A DNA stretch of 64,000 bases, from contig NZ_JBFAPK010000013.1 in assembly GCF_040676675.1 (NCBI RefSeq), forward strand, positions 1 through 64,000, read 5' to 3'. The notes under the pieces were generated by a model, which was not told where the DNA came from, did not search any database, and was given only the letters and a program-made list of their open reading frames with translations. The position numbers and the translations under genes are program-made. The DNA comes from JBFAPK01 sp040676675 (GTDB taxonomy: Bacteria; Actinomycetota; Actinomycetes; Mycobacteriales; Micromonosporaceae). Of this stretch, positions 23,646-32,737 are shown one piece after another (within the stretch, counting starts at the first letter, position 1; each line of letters begins with the position of its first letter).

Positions 23646-26219
23646 TCAGGCCGTCGGCTGCGGCTCCCGTAGCGCCCGCGCCTCGGCCAGCGCCGCCCGC
23701 TCGGCGGGCTCGTCCTCGTCGGCCCGGCACGCCTCGGCGAGCAGTTCCAGGCCGGTGGCGAGCCAGTACGGCGCGCCGATGCCGCGCCAGATCCGCACCG
23801 CCGCCAGCGCCCGGGCCCGGGCCCGCGCCGGCCGCCCGGCGGCCAGTTGCGCCCCGGCCAGCCCGTACAGCGCCGCCGCCTCGCCCCAGGCGTTGGCGAA
23901 CTCCCGGTAGGTCCAGAGGCTCTCGGCGAGCAGCCGGCGGCCCTCGCCGGGCCGGCCCTGCCGCACCCGTACGTCGCCGAGCCAGCACTTGGCGTGCGTA
24001 ACGGCGAGCCGGTCGCCGAGGGAGGCGCTGATCGCCGCCGCCTGGGCGAAGTGCCCGGCGGCGAGGTCGTACTCCCCGAGCGCGCGGTGGGTCTGCCCGA
24101 GGCAGCGGTACGCCTGCGCCTCGCCGGGACGGTACCCGACCTCCCGGCTCAGGTGCAGGCACCGGGTGAACCGGTCCAGGGCGCCGGCGAACTCGCCGCG
24201 TTCGAGCTGCACCACGCCGAGCCCGTTGCTCGCGTAGATCAGGCAGTTGACGTTGCCGGTACTCACCGCCAGCTCGATGGCGCGGGTGAAGTAGGTGGTC
24301 GCGGAGTCGTACCGGCCGAGCAGGCGGTGCACGTAGGCCAGCCCGGCCGTGGCGCTCGCCGTGTACGTCGGGTCGGTGTCGGGACCGCACTCCAGGGACC
24401 GCTCGAAGTGCTTCACCGCCTCCTCGTACCGGTCCAGGATCGTCGCCCGTTCGCCGAGCGCCCGGTGCAGCTTGGCGCTCGCCATCCGGTCGCCGGCCGC
24501 GCGGGCGGCGACCAGCGCGCGGTCCTGCAACCGGTACCAGTCGTCGAAGTGGCTGCGGATCTGGAAGAAGGTGGTCAGCGCGGTGGCGAGGCCGGCCGCC
24601 AGGCCGACGGCCGGCCCGTCCAGGCCCTGCTCCCCGATGGCCAGGAGGAAGGCGTGTTCGACGTCGAAGAAGGTCAGCGGCTCGGCCAGCAGTTGCTCGA
24701 CGTCGCCGGCCGGCAGCGACCAGTGCGGCGTCCGGTGCTTGCCGATGCCCTGGAAGTCGGCGCTGAGCCGGGCCGCCGCGGTCTCGGCCAGGTGCAGGCT
24801 CGCGCCGAGCAGCCGTTCCAGCGCCTCCGCCCGCCGGGCGGGCGGGTCGTCGCGCAGCGCCCGTTCCCGGGCGAAGGCCCGGACCAGGTCGTGCAGCCGG
24901 TACCGGGCGGTGCCGTCGCGCGGCTCCGGCTCGACCAGGTGCACCTCCACCAGGTCGTCGAGGAGCCGTTCCGCCGCCACGGGCGCCGTGTCGAGCAGGG
25001 CGGCCAGCGCCCACGGCGCGAAGTCCGGCGCGTCAAGCAGGCTGAGCAGCCGCAGCGCGTACCGCGCCCGCGGATCGAGCCCGTGGTAGCTCAGTTCCAG
25101 GCTGGCCCGTACCGCGATGTCGCCGACCACCAGCTCGTCGAGCTTGCGGTGCTCGTCGCCGAGCGCCCGCGCCATCGCCGAGAGCGACCAGTGCGGCCGG
25201 GCGGCGAGCCGGGCGCCCACCACCCAGACCGCCAGCGGCAGCCGGCCGCAGGTGTCCACGATCGCGGTCGCGGACTCCGGCTCGGCGCGGGTCCGCTCCT
25301 CGCCGACCATCCGGCCGAGCAGGGTGAGGGCCTGCTCGCGGCCGAGTACCCCGAGCGGCATCCTGACCCCCTCCAGCTCGGCCAGGGTCGTGCGGCCGGT
25401 CACCACGGCCGCGCAGCCCGACCCGTTGGGGAGCAGCACCTCGACCTGCCGGGCGTTGGCCGCGTTGTCGAGGACCACCAGCACCCGCCGCCGGGCGAGC
25501 AGCGTCCGGTAGAGGTCGACGCGGTCGGCCGGCTCCGCCGGAAGCGTGCCGCCGCGCACGCCCAGCGCCCGCAGGAAGGTGCCGAGCACGGCGGCGGGGG
25601 CGGCCGGCTCCGGGCCGGCGCCGTGCAGGTCGACGTAGAGCTGCCCGTCGGGGAAGTGCGCGGCGACGGCGTGCCCCAGCCGTACCGCGAAGGTGGTCTT
25701 CCCGACCCCCGCCGGCCCGGTGACCAGCAGCGTCGTCGGGCCGCCCGGGGAGGCCCGGAGCAGTTCGCAGGCGGCGGCGAACTCCGTGGCCCGGCCGACG
25801 AAGTGCTGCCGGTCGGGCGGCAGCAGGCACGGGCTGGGCAGCCGTTCCGGTGCCGGTGACGGGCCGTCCGTCCGGGCGGGCTCGGCCCCGGCGACCGGCT
25901 GCTGCTCCGCCGGTGCGAGCCCCTGCCACCGGTCGGCGGCCGAGCGGGCCAGCTCCTGCCAGACGGAGATCCAGCGCCCGGTCGTCTCGGGGCCGCCGCC
26001 GCAGGCCCGCAGCAGCGCCGTGACCAGTTCGAGGTTCGGCAGCGAGGCGCGGTTGAGGGCGGAGGCGACGGTGCTGGCGGGCAGCACGTCGCCGTTGGCC
26101 CGGGCACGCCGCGCGAGGTCCCGGTAGGACAGTCCCGTCCACGCCTTGACCTGGCGCAGTCCCGCGACGAACTCCTCCGGGGTCCGGACCCGGTCCGGTC
26201 CGGGCACCGAATCTGTCAC
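23646..26219 (-). CDS. HTH / NB-ARC / TPR regulatory ATPase (AfsR-like without SARP domain)
   Basis: About 856 residues. Residues ~10-75 are a helix-turn-helix-like head (VRTPEEFVAGLRQVKAWTGL, SYRDLARRARANGD). The NB-ARC STAND ATPase follows, with Walker A GPAGVGKTTFAV (~170) and Walker B RRVLVVLDNAANARQ; a winged-helix region (YRLHDLVRAFARERAL) leads into C-terminal TPR repeats (~540-830; for example YRCLGQTHRALGEYDLAAGH). Such proteins sense a ligand through the TPRs and switch on ATP hydrolysis, often controlling secondary metabolism. Start chosen at GTG 26219; an ATG at 26306 would add 29 residues. It is divergent from the sigma factor gene. Confidence 0.88.
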   Translation of the reverse strand: MTDSVPGPDRVRTPEEFVAGLRQVKAWTGLSYRDLARRARANGDVLPASTVASALNRASLPNLELVTALLRACGGGPETTGRWISVWQELARSAADRWQGLAPAEQQPVAGAEPARTDGPSPAPERLPSPCLLPPDRQHFVGRATEFAAACELLRASPGGPTTLLVTGPAGVGKTTFAVRLGHAVAAHFPDGQLYVDLHGAGPEPAAPAAVLGTFLRALGVRGGTLPAEPADRVDLYRTLLARRRVLVVLDNAANARQVEVLLPNGSGCAAVVTGRTTLAELEGVRMPLGVLGREQALTLLGRMVGEERTRAEPESATAIVDTCGRLPLAVWVVGARLAARPHWSLSAMARALGDEHRKLDELVVGDIAVRASLELSYHGLDPRARYALRLLSLLDAPDFAPWALAALLDTAPVAAERLLDDLVEVHLVEPEPRDGTARYRLHDLVRAFARERALRDDPPARRAEALERLLGASLHLAETAAARLSADFQGIGKHRTPHWSLPAGDVEQLLAEPLTFFDVEHAFLLAIGEQGLDGPAVGLAAGLATALTTFFQIRSHFDDWYRLQDRALVAARAAGDRMASAKLHRALGERATILDRYEEAVKHFERSLECGPDTDPTYTASATAGLAYVHRLLGRYDSATTYFTRAIELAVSTGNVNCLIYASNGLGVVQLERGEFAGALDRFTRCLHLSREVGYRPGEAQAYRCLGQTHRALGEYDLAAGHFAQAAAISASLGDRLAVTHAKCWLGDVRVRQGRPGEGRRLLAESLWTYREFANAWGEAAALYGLAGAQLAAGRPARARARALAAVRIWRGIGAPYWLATGLELLAEACRADEDEPAERAALAEARALREPQPTA

Positions 26220-26473
26220 CCGTCCAACCCGTCGATCGAACGCCCCCGTGTGGGTATACCAGCCGTCTGCGGCGGCATCTCGGCGATCGTACATGTCCGC
26301 GTACATCTCGTGGCGACGCCGATACCCTCCGACGGGACGTGACGTGCGCTTTTTGAAACAATGAATGTTTGGCGCGGACCCGACCCGGGCGAGTCGTCCC
26401 CGGTGCGCCGGAGGCCACCGCGCGCCGGGCGCGGGCGGTGACGGAACGGGCGGGCCGTCCGACTGGCGGTTGA

Positions 26474-26489
26474 TGTGACGCGGGTCACG
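26474..26489. promoter_or_regulatory. Candidate CRP-family binding site
   Basis: TGTGACGCGGGTCACG fits TGTGA-N6-TCAC(A/G), with GTGAC/GTCAC arms. It lies ~45 bases before the sigma factor start and in the divergent region shared with the NB-ARC gene. A site with the same arms and spacing precedes the mycothiol dehydrogenase gene. Confidence 0.5.
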
Positions 26490-26533
26490 GTCCGGGGAGA
26501 ACTCCGGCGCGGGTACGCGTCGTCAAGCCCGGT

Positions 26534-27085
26534 GTGAGGCGAAGCTTGGACGGGCTCGACGAGGGTGAGCTGCTGCGTCGCGTGGCGCGGGGCGACCGGC
26601 GTGCCTTCGACGAGTTGTACCGCCGTACCGCGCCCTGGCTGACGGTACGGCTGCGCCGGCGCTGCGCGGACCGGGACGTGGTGGCCGAGGTGCTCCAGGA
26701 GACGTACCTGGCGGTCTGGCGTTCGGCCGGCAGCCAGGCGCACGCCTCCACCGGGGGCAGCGCCCTGGGCTGGCTGTGGACGATCGCCGCCCACCGGCTG
26801 GTCGACGCGTTCCGCCGCCGGGCCCGGCAGGAGCGGGTCCCCACGGTGCAGACCTTCCCGACCGTGGCCCCGGCCGCCGAGGAGGAGGCGCTGGCCGGCG
26901 GCATCGACGCCGACCTGGAACGGGCCCTGCTGGCGTTGCCGGCGGAGCTGCGCCAGGTGCTGCACGCCATGGTTCTCGACGGGCTGACCGCGCGGGAGAC
27001 CTCGCTGCTGCTCGGCGTGCCGGAGGGCACCGTGAAGACCCGCGCGCGGCGGGCCCGGATCGCGCTGCGGGAGGCGCTGTCATGA
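26534..27085 (+). CDS. ECF-type RNA polymerase sigma factor
   Basis: 183 residues. Region 2 has GDRRAFDELYRRTAPWL, VVAEVLQETYLAVW and WLWTIAAHRLVDAFRRRA; region 4 has LPAELRQVLHAMVLDGLT and GVPEGTVKTRARRARIALRE. It lacks sigma regions 1 and 3, as do ECF factors. The GTG start at 26534 has no strong ribosome site. Its stop overlaps the ATG of the anti-sigma gene, which explains regulation: the membrane partner should hold it inactive until an envelope signal. The downstream ABC genes are probable members of the regulon. Confidence 0.92.
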   Translation: MRRSLDGLDEGELLRRVARGDRRAFDELYRRTAPWLTVRLRRRCADRDVVAEVLQETYLAVWRSAGSQAHASTGGSALGWLWTIAAHRLVDAFRRRARQERVPTVQTFPTVAPAAEEEALAGGIDADLERALLALPAELRQVLHAMVLDGLTARETSLLLGVPEGTVKTRARRARIALREALS

Positions 27086-27876
27086 ACACCCATCCGACCC
27101 CCGTTCTGATCTCCCGGTACGCCGCGGGCGGCGCCGGCGTCGACGACGCGACCGTCTGGGCGGTGGAGGCGCACCTGGAGTCCTGCGCCGCCTGCCGGGC
27201 GCTGCTGGCGGACGCCGTCGGCCCGGCGACCCGGGACCTGCTGGACCTCGTGGGCGACGGGATCGCGGCCGGGATCGCCGCCGGGCCGGGCCCGACCCGC
27301 CGGCGGCGGCTGCGGCCCACCGGCGTGACCGCGCGGATCCTGCCCTGGCTCGCCACGGCGGTCGGGCTGATCCTCGCCGCGCTCGCCTTCGAGCAGACCG
27401 TGCGGAGCCTGCCCTCGCTGGTGCTGCTGGTGGCGCCCGTGGCGCCGCTGCTGCCGGTGGCCGCGGCGTGGAGCCGGCGTACCGACCCCGCCTGGGAACT
27501 GATGGCGACCGTGCCCCGGCGCGGGCTGTGGCTGCTGCTGCGCCGCACGCTGGCGGTGCTGGCGGCGGTCGGTCCGGTGCTGGCGGTGGCGGGTTGGCTG
27601 ACCGGTCACTCGCCGGCCCTGTGGCTGCTGCCCTGCCTGGCCTTCGCGGCCGGGAGCCTGGCCCTGGGCGGGCTGGTCGGCGTGGACCGGGCCGCGATCG
27701 GACTGGCGACCGGCTGGTCCGTCGCGGTGGTGCTGCCGAGCCTGGCCGGCCGGCGGCTCCCGGCCGTCCTGGAGGGCGGCAGCTGGCCCGGCTGGGCGCT
27801 GCTCACGGTGGCGCTGACGGCGCTGGTCCTGGTCCGGGCCGCCGACCACCGTCGTCTCGGCGCGGGCCGGATCTGA
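27082..27876 (+). CDS. Zinc-finger membrane anti-sigma factor
   Basis: 264 residues. The N-terminal domain contains the zf-HC2/ZAS signature in VEAHLESCAACRALL (H-x3-C-x2-C), which binds zinc and contacts ECF sigma factors. About six hydrophobic segments follow (for example TAVGLILAALAFEQTV, LVLLVAPVAPLLPVAAAW), many more than the single one of typical RsrA/RskA-like proteins. Start and upstream stop overlap (ATGA). By position it controls the preceding sigma factor at the membrane; the many transmembrane helices suggest direct sensing of bilayer or transport state. Confidence 0.88.
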   Translation: MNTHPTPVLISRYAAGGAGVDDATVWAVEAHLESCAACRALLADAVGPATRDLLDLVGDGIAAGIAAGPGPTRRRRLRPTGVTARILPWLATAVGLILAALAFEQTVRSLPSLVLLVAPVAPLLPVAAAWSRRTDPAWELMATVPRRGLWLLLRRTLAVLAAVGPVLAVAGWLTGHSPALWLLPCLAFAAGSLALGGLVGVDRAAIGLATGWSVAVVLPSLAGRRLPAVLEGGSWPGWALLTVALTALVLVRAADHRRLGAGRI

Positions 27877-27949
27877 TCCGGCACCGCGTCCCGTTCCGAA
27901 ACATCCCCTGGCCGGTGGCGTTGCCCGCCACCCGACGAATGGAGAGATC

Positions 27950-28753
27950 ATGATGCGCGCGGTCAGCGCGGCGGAGACCGCACCGACCAGCTACGCCTGG
28001 GCCGTGCACGCCGAGAGGCTGGTCGTCCGGGCCGGACGGCACCTCGCGGTCAACGGGCTCGACCTGGCGCTGGGCACCGGCGTGCACGGGCTGCTCGGCC
28101 CCAACGGGGCCGGCAAGACCACGCTGATGCGGGCCCTGGCCACGGTGGTGGACCCGGCCGACGGGCGGCTGAGCCTGCTCGGCGAGGAGGTCACCGGCCG
28201 CTCGGACCTGCGCCGGGTACGGCGTGGCCTGGGCTACCTGCCGCAGCACTTCGGCTTCTACCCACGTTTCACGCTGCGGGAGTTCGTCGAGTACATGGCC
28301 TGGCTCAAGGAGATGCCGAAGGCGGTCATCCCCGGTGCGGTGCAGCGCGCCGTCGAACGGGTGGGCCTCGCGGACCGGGCCGACTCCCGGATGAAGACGC
28401 TCTCCGGCGGCATGCTGCGCCGCGCCGGCATCGCCCAGGCGATCGTCAACGACCCGCAGGTGCTGCTGCTCGACGAGCCGACCGTCGGCCTGGACCCCGA
28501 GCAGCGCCTGCACTTCCGGGAGCTGCTGCGCGAGCTGGGCGTGGACAGCTGCGTGCTGGTCTCCACCCACCTGGTCGAGGACGTCGCGGTTGCCTGCACC
28601 GACGTGGTGCTGGTCAACGAGGGGCGGCTGGTCTGGCAGGGCAGCCCGGCGCAGCTGGCGGAGCAGGGCGGCACCGGCGACGCCGGGGACAGTGCCGCCG
28701 AGCGCGGCTACTCGGCGCTGCTGCGCGCGCACCGGGCGCAGGTGACGGCGTGA
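27950..28753 (+). CDS. ABC transporter ATP-binding protein
   Basis: 267 residues with all ATPase motifs: Walker A LLGPNGAGKTTLMRAL, Q-loop in YLPQHFGFYP, signature TLSGGMLRRAGIAQA, Walker B VLLLDEPTVGLDPEQ, and the switch His in VLVSTHLVEDV. It is of the ABC-2/drug-exporter type. An ATG at 27950 follows GGAGAG; the stop overlaps the next gene's GTG. With the two membrane proteins downstream it should form an exporter, transcribed with the sigma/anti-sigma pair 70 bases upstream. The substrate is unknown. Confidence 0.93.
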   Translation: MMRAVSAAETAPTSYAWAVHAERLVVRAGRHLAVNGLDLALGTGVHGLLGPNGAGKTTLMRALATVVDPADGRLSLLGEEVTGRSDLRRVRRGLGYLPQHFGFYPRFTLREFVEYMAWLKEMPKAVIPGAVQRAVERVGLADRADSRMKTLSGGMLRRAGIAQAIVNDPQVLLLDEPTVGLDPEQRLHFRELLRELGVDSCVLVSTHLVEDVAVACTDVVLVNEGRLVWQGSPAQLAEQGGTGDAGDSAAERGYSALLRAHRAQVTA

Positions 28754-30132
28754 TCCGGATCGTCGGCACCGAGCTGCGCCGCTCCTCGGCCGCGGCCGTC
28801 GCCCTGCTGTCGCTGCTGGTCGCCACCGCGCTGCTGCTGTCGTTTCCGCAGGGCTTCGCGGGGCGGTGGATGCAGCTGGCGGTCTCCGCCCGGATGATGC
28901 TGATGCTGATGTGGCCGCTGGCGCTCGCCGGCGGGGCGTGGCTGGGCCGGCGTGACGCGCGCAGCCGGGTCGGCGAGCTGTTCGCCAGCACCGCCCGGCC
29001 CCGCTGGCAGCGCGTCCTGCCGACCGCCGGCGCACTGGCGATCACGCTGGTCGGCGCGTACGTCCTGATGTTCCTCGTCGGGGCGGCCTGGGTCGCGCCG
29101 ACGGCGCGGTACTTCCCGATCGCCACGATCGCGGTCACCGCCGTCGGCGCCCTGTCGCTGGTCGCCGCCGGCTGGCTCGGCATGGCCGCCGGCCGGGCCG
29201 TGCCCCGGCTGGTCACCGCGCCCGCCCTCGCCGTGGTCGCGGTCGCCGTGGTGGGGCTGCTGCCGGACTGGATGAGCGCCTCCGGCCTCGACGGCGATAC
29301 GCCCGATCCGACGGCGCTGCTGCTCAGCCCGGTCTTCAGCCGCGGCGTCGACGACTTCCAGACGGTCGCGGCGCGGGTCAACCTGACCCAGGCGCTGTGG
29401 CTGGCGGCGCTCGCGGCCACCGGACTGCTGCTGCTGGGCGCGGTCCGCCGCCGGGCGGTCGCGCTGGCCGTACTCCCGGCGATGCTGGGCGGCGCGGTGG
29501 CGGTACCGCTCATGCCCGCGGGCGGCTACGACGCGGCGCCCGTCCTCGACCCGAGCGCCGTCGAGCTGGTCTGCGACGACGACGGCCGGCAGGTCTGCGT
29601 GACCCGGGTGCACGCCGCGCTGCTGCCCGACGTGGTCGGCCCGGTCCGCCAGGCACTGGCCCTCATGGCGGCGAAGCTGCCCGACGCACCCACCCGCGCG
29701 ATCGAGAGCCGCGAGATCTCCACCTTCTGGGAACCGCAGGACCCGGTGCGGATCGGGCCCAAGCCGCCGGCCGACGCGCTCGTCTTCGCCAATCCCCTGA
29801 TCGGAGGTACCGGCCGCGCCGACTTCTCGAAGGAACCCTTCCTGCCGTACCTGCTGACGGCGGCGTGGCAGCGCGACTGCGGCGACGAGGCGGAGCACGG
29901 CGGCGACGCGCACCTCGCCCGGGTGGTGGCCGCCGCCTGGCTGACCGGTCAACCACCCGTCCCCGAGGTGTGGTGGCAACCCGAGGAGCAGGCCCGGGTG
30001 GAGGCCGGCTACCGGGCGCTGACGGCGCTGCCGCCGGACGAGCAGCTGCGCCGGATGGTGGCGGCCCGCGACGCCGCGCTGGACTGCCGTACCGACGTGC
30101 TCGTGTCGATCCTGCCCGGGGAGACCCCGTGA
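28750..30132 (+). CDS. ABC transporter membrane subunit with soluble C-terminal domain
   Basis: 460 residues. About six hydrophobic segments fill residues ~15-255 (AVALLSLLVATALLLSFPQG, MLMLMWPLALAGGAWLG and others). The last ~200 residues are hydrophilic, with a Cys pair in LVCDDDGRQVCVTRV, and are likely extracytoplasmic or a membrane-proximal sensor. Coupled at both ends to neighbours (GTGA overlaps), so it is the obvious partner of the ATPase. No family name can be given with confidence. Confidence 0.78.
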   Translation: MIRIVGTELRRSSAAAVALLSLLVATALLLSFPQGFAGRWMQLAVSARMMLMLMWPLALAGGAWLGRRDARSRVGELFASTARPRWQRVLPTAGALAITLVGAYVLMFLVGAAWVAPTARYFPIATIAVTAVGALSLVAAGWLGMAAGRAVPRLVTAPALAVVAVAVVGLLPDWMSASGLDGDTPDPTALLLSPVFSRGVDDFQTVAARVNLTQALWLAALAATGLLLLGAVRRRAVALAVLPAMLGGAVAVPLMPAGGYDAAPVLDPSAVELVCDDDGRQVCVTRVHAALLPDVVGPVRQALALMAAKLPDAPTRAIESREISTFWEPQDPVRIGPKPPADALVFANPLIGGTGRADFSKEPFLPYLLTAAWQRDCGDEAEHGGDAHLARVVAAAWLTGQPPVPEVWWQPEEQARVEAGYRALTALPPDEQLRRMVAARDAALDCRTDVLVSILPGETP

Positions 30133-30743
30133 GGTGGCTCCGGCTCTACCTGCGCTCCCGCCGGGTGCCGCTCGCGCTGGGCCTCGCGACGGCGGCGACC
30201 GCGCTGGTGTGGGCGCTGTGGCTGGCGTACTCCGACGAGCGGACCGTCAACGCCCGGCTGGTGAGCCTCACCGTGATGCTCGCGGTGGCGGCGTTCACCC
30301 CGACGCTCGGCGGCGCGGACGACGCGCTCGACCGCACCGCGTCGGTCAACTGGCCGGTGCGCCGGGCCGCGCACCTGTTGCTCACCGCGTCCGCGATCAC
30401 CGGGTTGCTGCTGCTCAGCACGGTCACCGACGCACGCTTCGCGCCACTGACCGTGGTGCTGCGCGACACCGTGGGAATCCTCGGGCTCACGGCGCTGGGG
30501 GCCGCGCTGCTCGGCCCCGCGCGCTCCTGGATCGCCCCGCTGACCTGGACCCTCGTCACGATCCTGCCGTTCGTGGGGCCCAGCACGAAGCTGAGGTGGC
30601 AGGTCGCCGGCTGGCTCGTGCAGCCCGCCGGCAGCACCGCCGCGACGGTCTTCGCGGCGCTGCTGGCCGTGGCCGGCCTGGTCGCGTACGCCCTGCGCGG
30701 CCTGCCCCGCCACCCGGCCGTCGAGACGGCCCCCGATCATTGA
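30129..30743 (+). CDS. Small polytopic membrane protein of the ABC operon
   Basis: 204 residues with about six hydrophobic segments (LALGLATAATALVWALWLAY, LVSLTVMLAVAAFTPTLGG, TVFAALLAVAGLVAYALRG). The GTG start overlaps the stop of the preceding gene. It is probably the second membrane component of the exporter; it has no recognised signature. It is the last gene of the sigma/anti-sigma/ABC operon. Confidence 0.75.
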   Translation: MRWLRLYLRSRRVPLALGLATAATALVWALWLAYSDERTVNARLVSLTVMLAVAAFTPTLGGADDALDRTASVNWPVRRAAHLLLTASAITGLLLLSTVTDARFAPLTVVLRDTVGILGLTALGAALLGPARSWIAPLTWTLVTILPFVGPSTKLRWQVAGWLVQPAGSTAATVFAALLAVAGLVAYALRGLPRHPAVETAPDH

Positions 30744-30786
30744 CCGATTGCGGGATGTTTTAGAGGTAATAGTAGGAAATGACTGT

Positions 30787-30792
30787 TAGCGT
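30787..30792 (+). promoter_or_regulatory. Candidate -10 element (TAGCGT) for ltrA-like gene
   Basis: TAGCGT ends five bases before the ATG at 30798, so transcription can start at the initiation codon. The upstream AT-rich stretch (TTTTAGAGGTAATAGTAGG) stands out from the GC-rich surroundings. Confidence 0.5.
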
Positions 30793-30797
30793 GGAGC

Positions 30798-32003
30798 ATG
30801 GCCAGGATCGGCGTCGTGCGGACCCGCGAAGGTCTCCAGCGGCCCTCGTTCCTCGAGCTCTACTTCGACCTGGCCTTCATCGTCGCGCTGACCCGGCTGT
30901 CGCAGCGCATCGCCGCCGACGTCAGCTGGGGAAACGCCCTGCGCGCGATGGTGCTGCTGGCCGCCGTCTGGTGGGTCTTCACCGTCACCGCCTACACGAC
31001 TAACTGGTTCGACCCCGACGAGCCGGTGATCCAGCTACTCGTGCTCGGCGTCATGCTCGGTGGCCTGCTGCTGGCGCTCACCATTCCGACCGCGTTCGAG
31101 GGGCCGAACGCGATCGTCTTCGCCGGGGCGTACGTGGCCGTGCACGTCGGTCGTGGACTGCTGCTCGCCTGGGCACTGAAGGGCCACCAGCTGCGCTACC
31201 GGAGCCTGCGGGTGGTGGTCTGGTTCGGCGTGACCGGCGTGCCGCTGATGGTCGGCGCGTTCCTGGGCGGCACCACGCAACTGGTGCTCTGGGCGGTCGC
31301 CCTCGCCGTCGACTACGCGGTCGGCTGGTTCGGCTATCCGGTGCCCGGGCGGGGCCGGACTCCGCCCGAGGAACTGCGCGTGCTCGGTGAACATCTGTCG
31401 GAACGGTTCCGGCAGATGTTCATCGTCGCGCTCGGCGAGATCATCCTGGTGGCCGCGCTCGCGTACCGCAGCGTCGACTTCAGCTCGCCGCAAACCGTCG
31501 CGTTCGTGCTGGTCTTCGTCAACACCGTGCTGATGTGGCGGATCTACTTCGTCCGCTCCGGCCGTTGGCTCGGGCCCGGCCTTGAGCACGCTAGGAAGTC
31601 CGGCCAGCTGGCGGTGCTCGTCGCGCACGCCCATCTGATCATGATCGCCGGCGCCGTGTTGACCGCCGTCGGCGCCGAACTGGCCATTCGCCATCCCGCC
31701 GCCCCGACCCCGGGCGCCTGGGTGGTGGGGCTGACCGCCGGACCGGCGGTGTTCCTGCTCGGGCGCATCCTGTTCGCCGTGCTCACGGTATGGATGGCCC
31801 GCGTCAGGGGAATCAAGGTCCCCATCCCGTGGCGGCTACTTCTCGGCCTGCTCGCCATCCTGGCCGTGGCTCCGGCCCTGTCGCATCTGCCACCGCTCGG
31901 CGTCGCGGCGGTGATCGACGGAATTCTCCTGGGCATCGCATCCGCGAAGACCGCCCAGATTCGGGGGCAGAGCCGCTCCCGCACCGCCGGTGCCGAGCGG
32001 TGA
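30798..32003 (+). CDS. LtrA-family membrane protein
   Basis: 401 residues, about ten to eleven hydrophobic segments, with the family start PSFLELYFDLAFIVALTRLS and the conserved HLSERFRQMFIVALGEIILV segment. LtrA was named for low-temperature requirement in Listeria; its biochemical function is not established. It sits in the cytoplasmic membrane. The gene is monocistronic, apparently leaderless, and converges on a small minus-strand gene 20 bases away. Confidence 0.9.
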   Translation: MARIGVVRTREGLQRPSFLELYFDLAFIVALTRLSQRIAADVSWGNALRAMVLLAAVWWVFTVTAYTTNWFDPDEPVIQLLVLGVMLGGLLLALTIPTAFEGPNAIVFAGAYVAVHVGRGLLLAWALKGHQLRYRSLRVVVWFGVTGVPLMVGAFLGGTTQLVLWAVALAVDYAVGWFGYPVPGRGRTPPEELRVLGEHLSERFRQMFIVALGEIILVAALAYRSVDFSSPQTVAFVLVFVNTVLMWRIYFVRSGRWLGPGLEHARKSGQLAVLVAHAHLIMIAGAVLTAVGAELAIRHPAAPTPGAWVVGLTAGPAVFLLGRILFAVLTVWMARVRGIKVPIPWRLLLGLLAILAVAPALSHLPPLGVAAVIDGILLGIASAKTAQIRGQSRSRTAGAER

Positions 32004-32022
32004 CGCGACGGGGGCGGTCAGG

Positions 32023-32418
32023 TCACTCCAGTTCTCCGCCGTACGTGGCCTGGTAGAGCAGCCGGCCCAGACGTTGGTGCAGGTAGTGGGCCTGTTGCAG
32101 GCTCAGCATGACCTGGCCCCAGCCGTACCCGTCGGCGGTGGCGTCGGGCTGGTGCACCTCCAGCAGGACGGTCCGCTCGGGCTCGGAGTCGCCATCCGAC
32201 CTGACCATGTTCGTGCAGGAGACCTGACCGTCCCCGTCGGGCCCGAGCCGACCGACCACGATGCCGTAGCCGGCGGCGTACTCCGCCCAGCGCTCCTCCC
32301 ACCGCCGGTGCCCGACCTCCCGCCAGTACCGGTCCCGGTCCTCGGCGTTCGTTTCCGACGGGCCGGCCGGCTCGGTCTCGTGCTCCGCGTCCGGCGGTAC
32401 GGTCACTTCAGCGCTCAA
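32023..32418 (-). CDS. Small protein of unknown function next to the XRE/DUF397 locus
   Basis: 131 residues from a TTG at 32418, which has GGGGAG five bases upstream; a GTG at 32457 would add 13 residues. The protein is acidic and soluble: DRYWREVGHRRWEERWAEYA, then GYGWGQVMLSLQQAHYLHQR and a terminal LLYQATYGGELE. No catalytic motif is recognised. It may be transcribed away from the palindrome at 32.6 kb. Confidence 0.65.
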   Translation of the reverse strand: MSAEVTVPPDAEHETEPAGPSETNAEDRDRYWREVGHRRWEERWAEYAAGYGIVVGRLGPDGDGQVSCTNMVRSDGDSEPERTVLLEVHQPDATADGYGWGQVMLSLQQAHYLHQRLGRLLYQATYGGELE

Positions 32419-32570
32419 CGCGTCTCCCCGCTCGGGCTCTCCACACCGGACCGCCACCCTTCCCGATGGCGATCAAGGGCGGGAAGCGTACCAACGGGAG
32501 GACCGCCGGCCGATGACCACATACACCGGTTCCGTTCACGGCTGCCTGCGGGATTCAGCGGGTAGCCGGC

Positions 32571-32673
32571 CCAGCAAGATCGAGTCCAGCAAGATCGACA
32601 CAAATTCAGAGAATTACGCCCTTCGGGGCGCGGGTCGGCCACTAATTCTCCGAATTTGTGCGGATCTTGCCGG
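32571..32673. repeat. Long palindromic intergenic element II
   Basis: Arms 32586-32616 and 32643-32673 (31 bases, about five mismatches) flank a 26-base GC-rich loop. The arms are AT-rich (ACAAATTC, GAATTA) against a GC-rich background. A 13-base direct repeat (CCAGCAAGATCGA) at 32571-32583 and 32586-32598 precedes it. It is similar in design but not in sequence to the element at 20.3 kb. Confidence 0.8.
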
Positions 32674-32737
32674 CGCTCGCCTCGATCATTCGAGGTGCAG
32701 GTGAAGGCGGACGAGGTTCCGATCACGCCTGCGGAGT

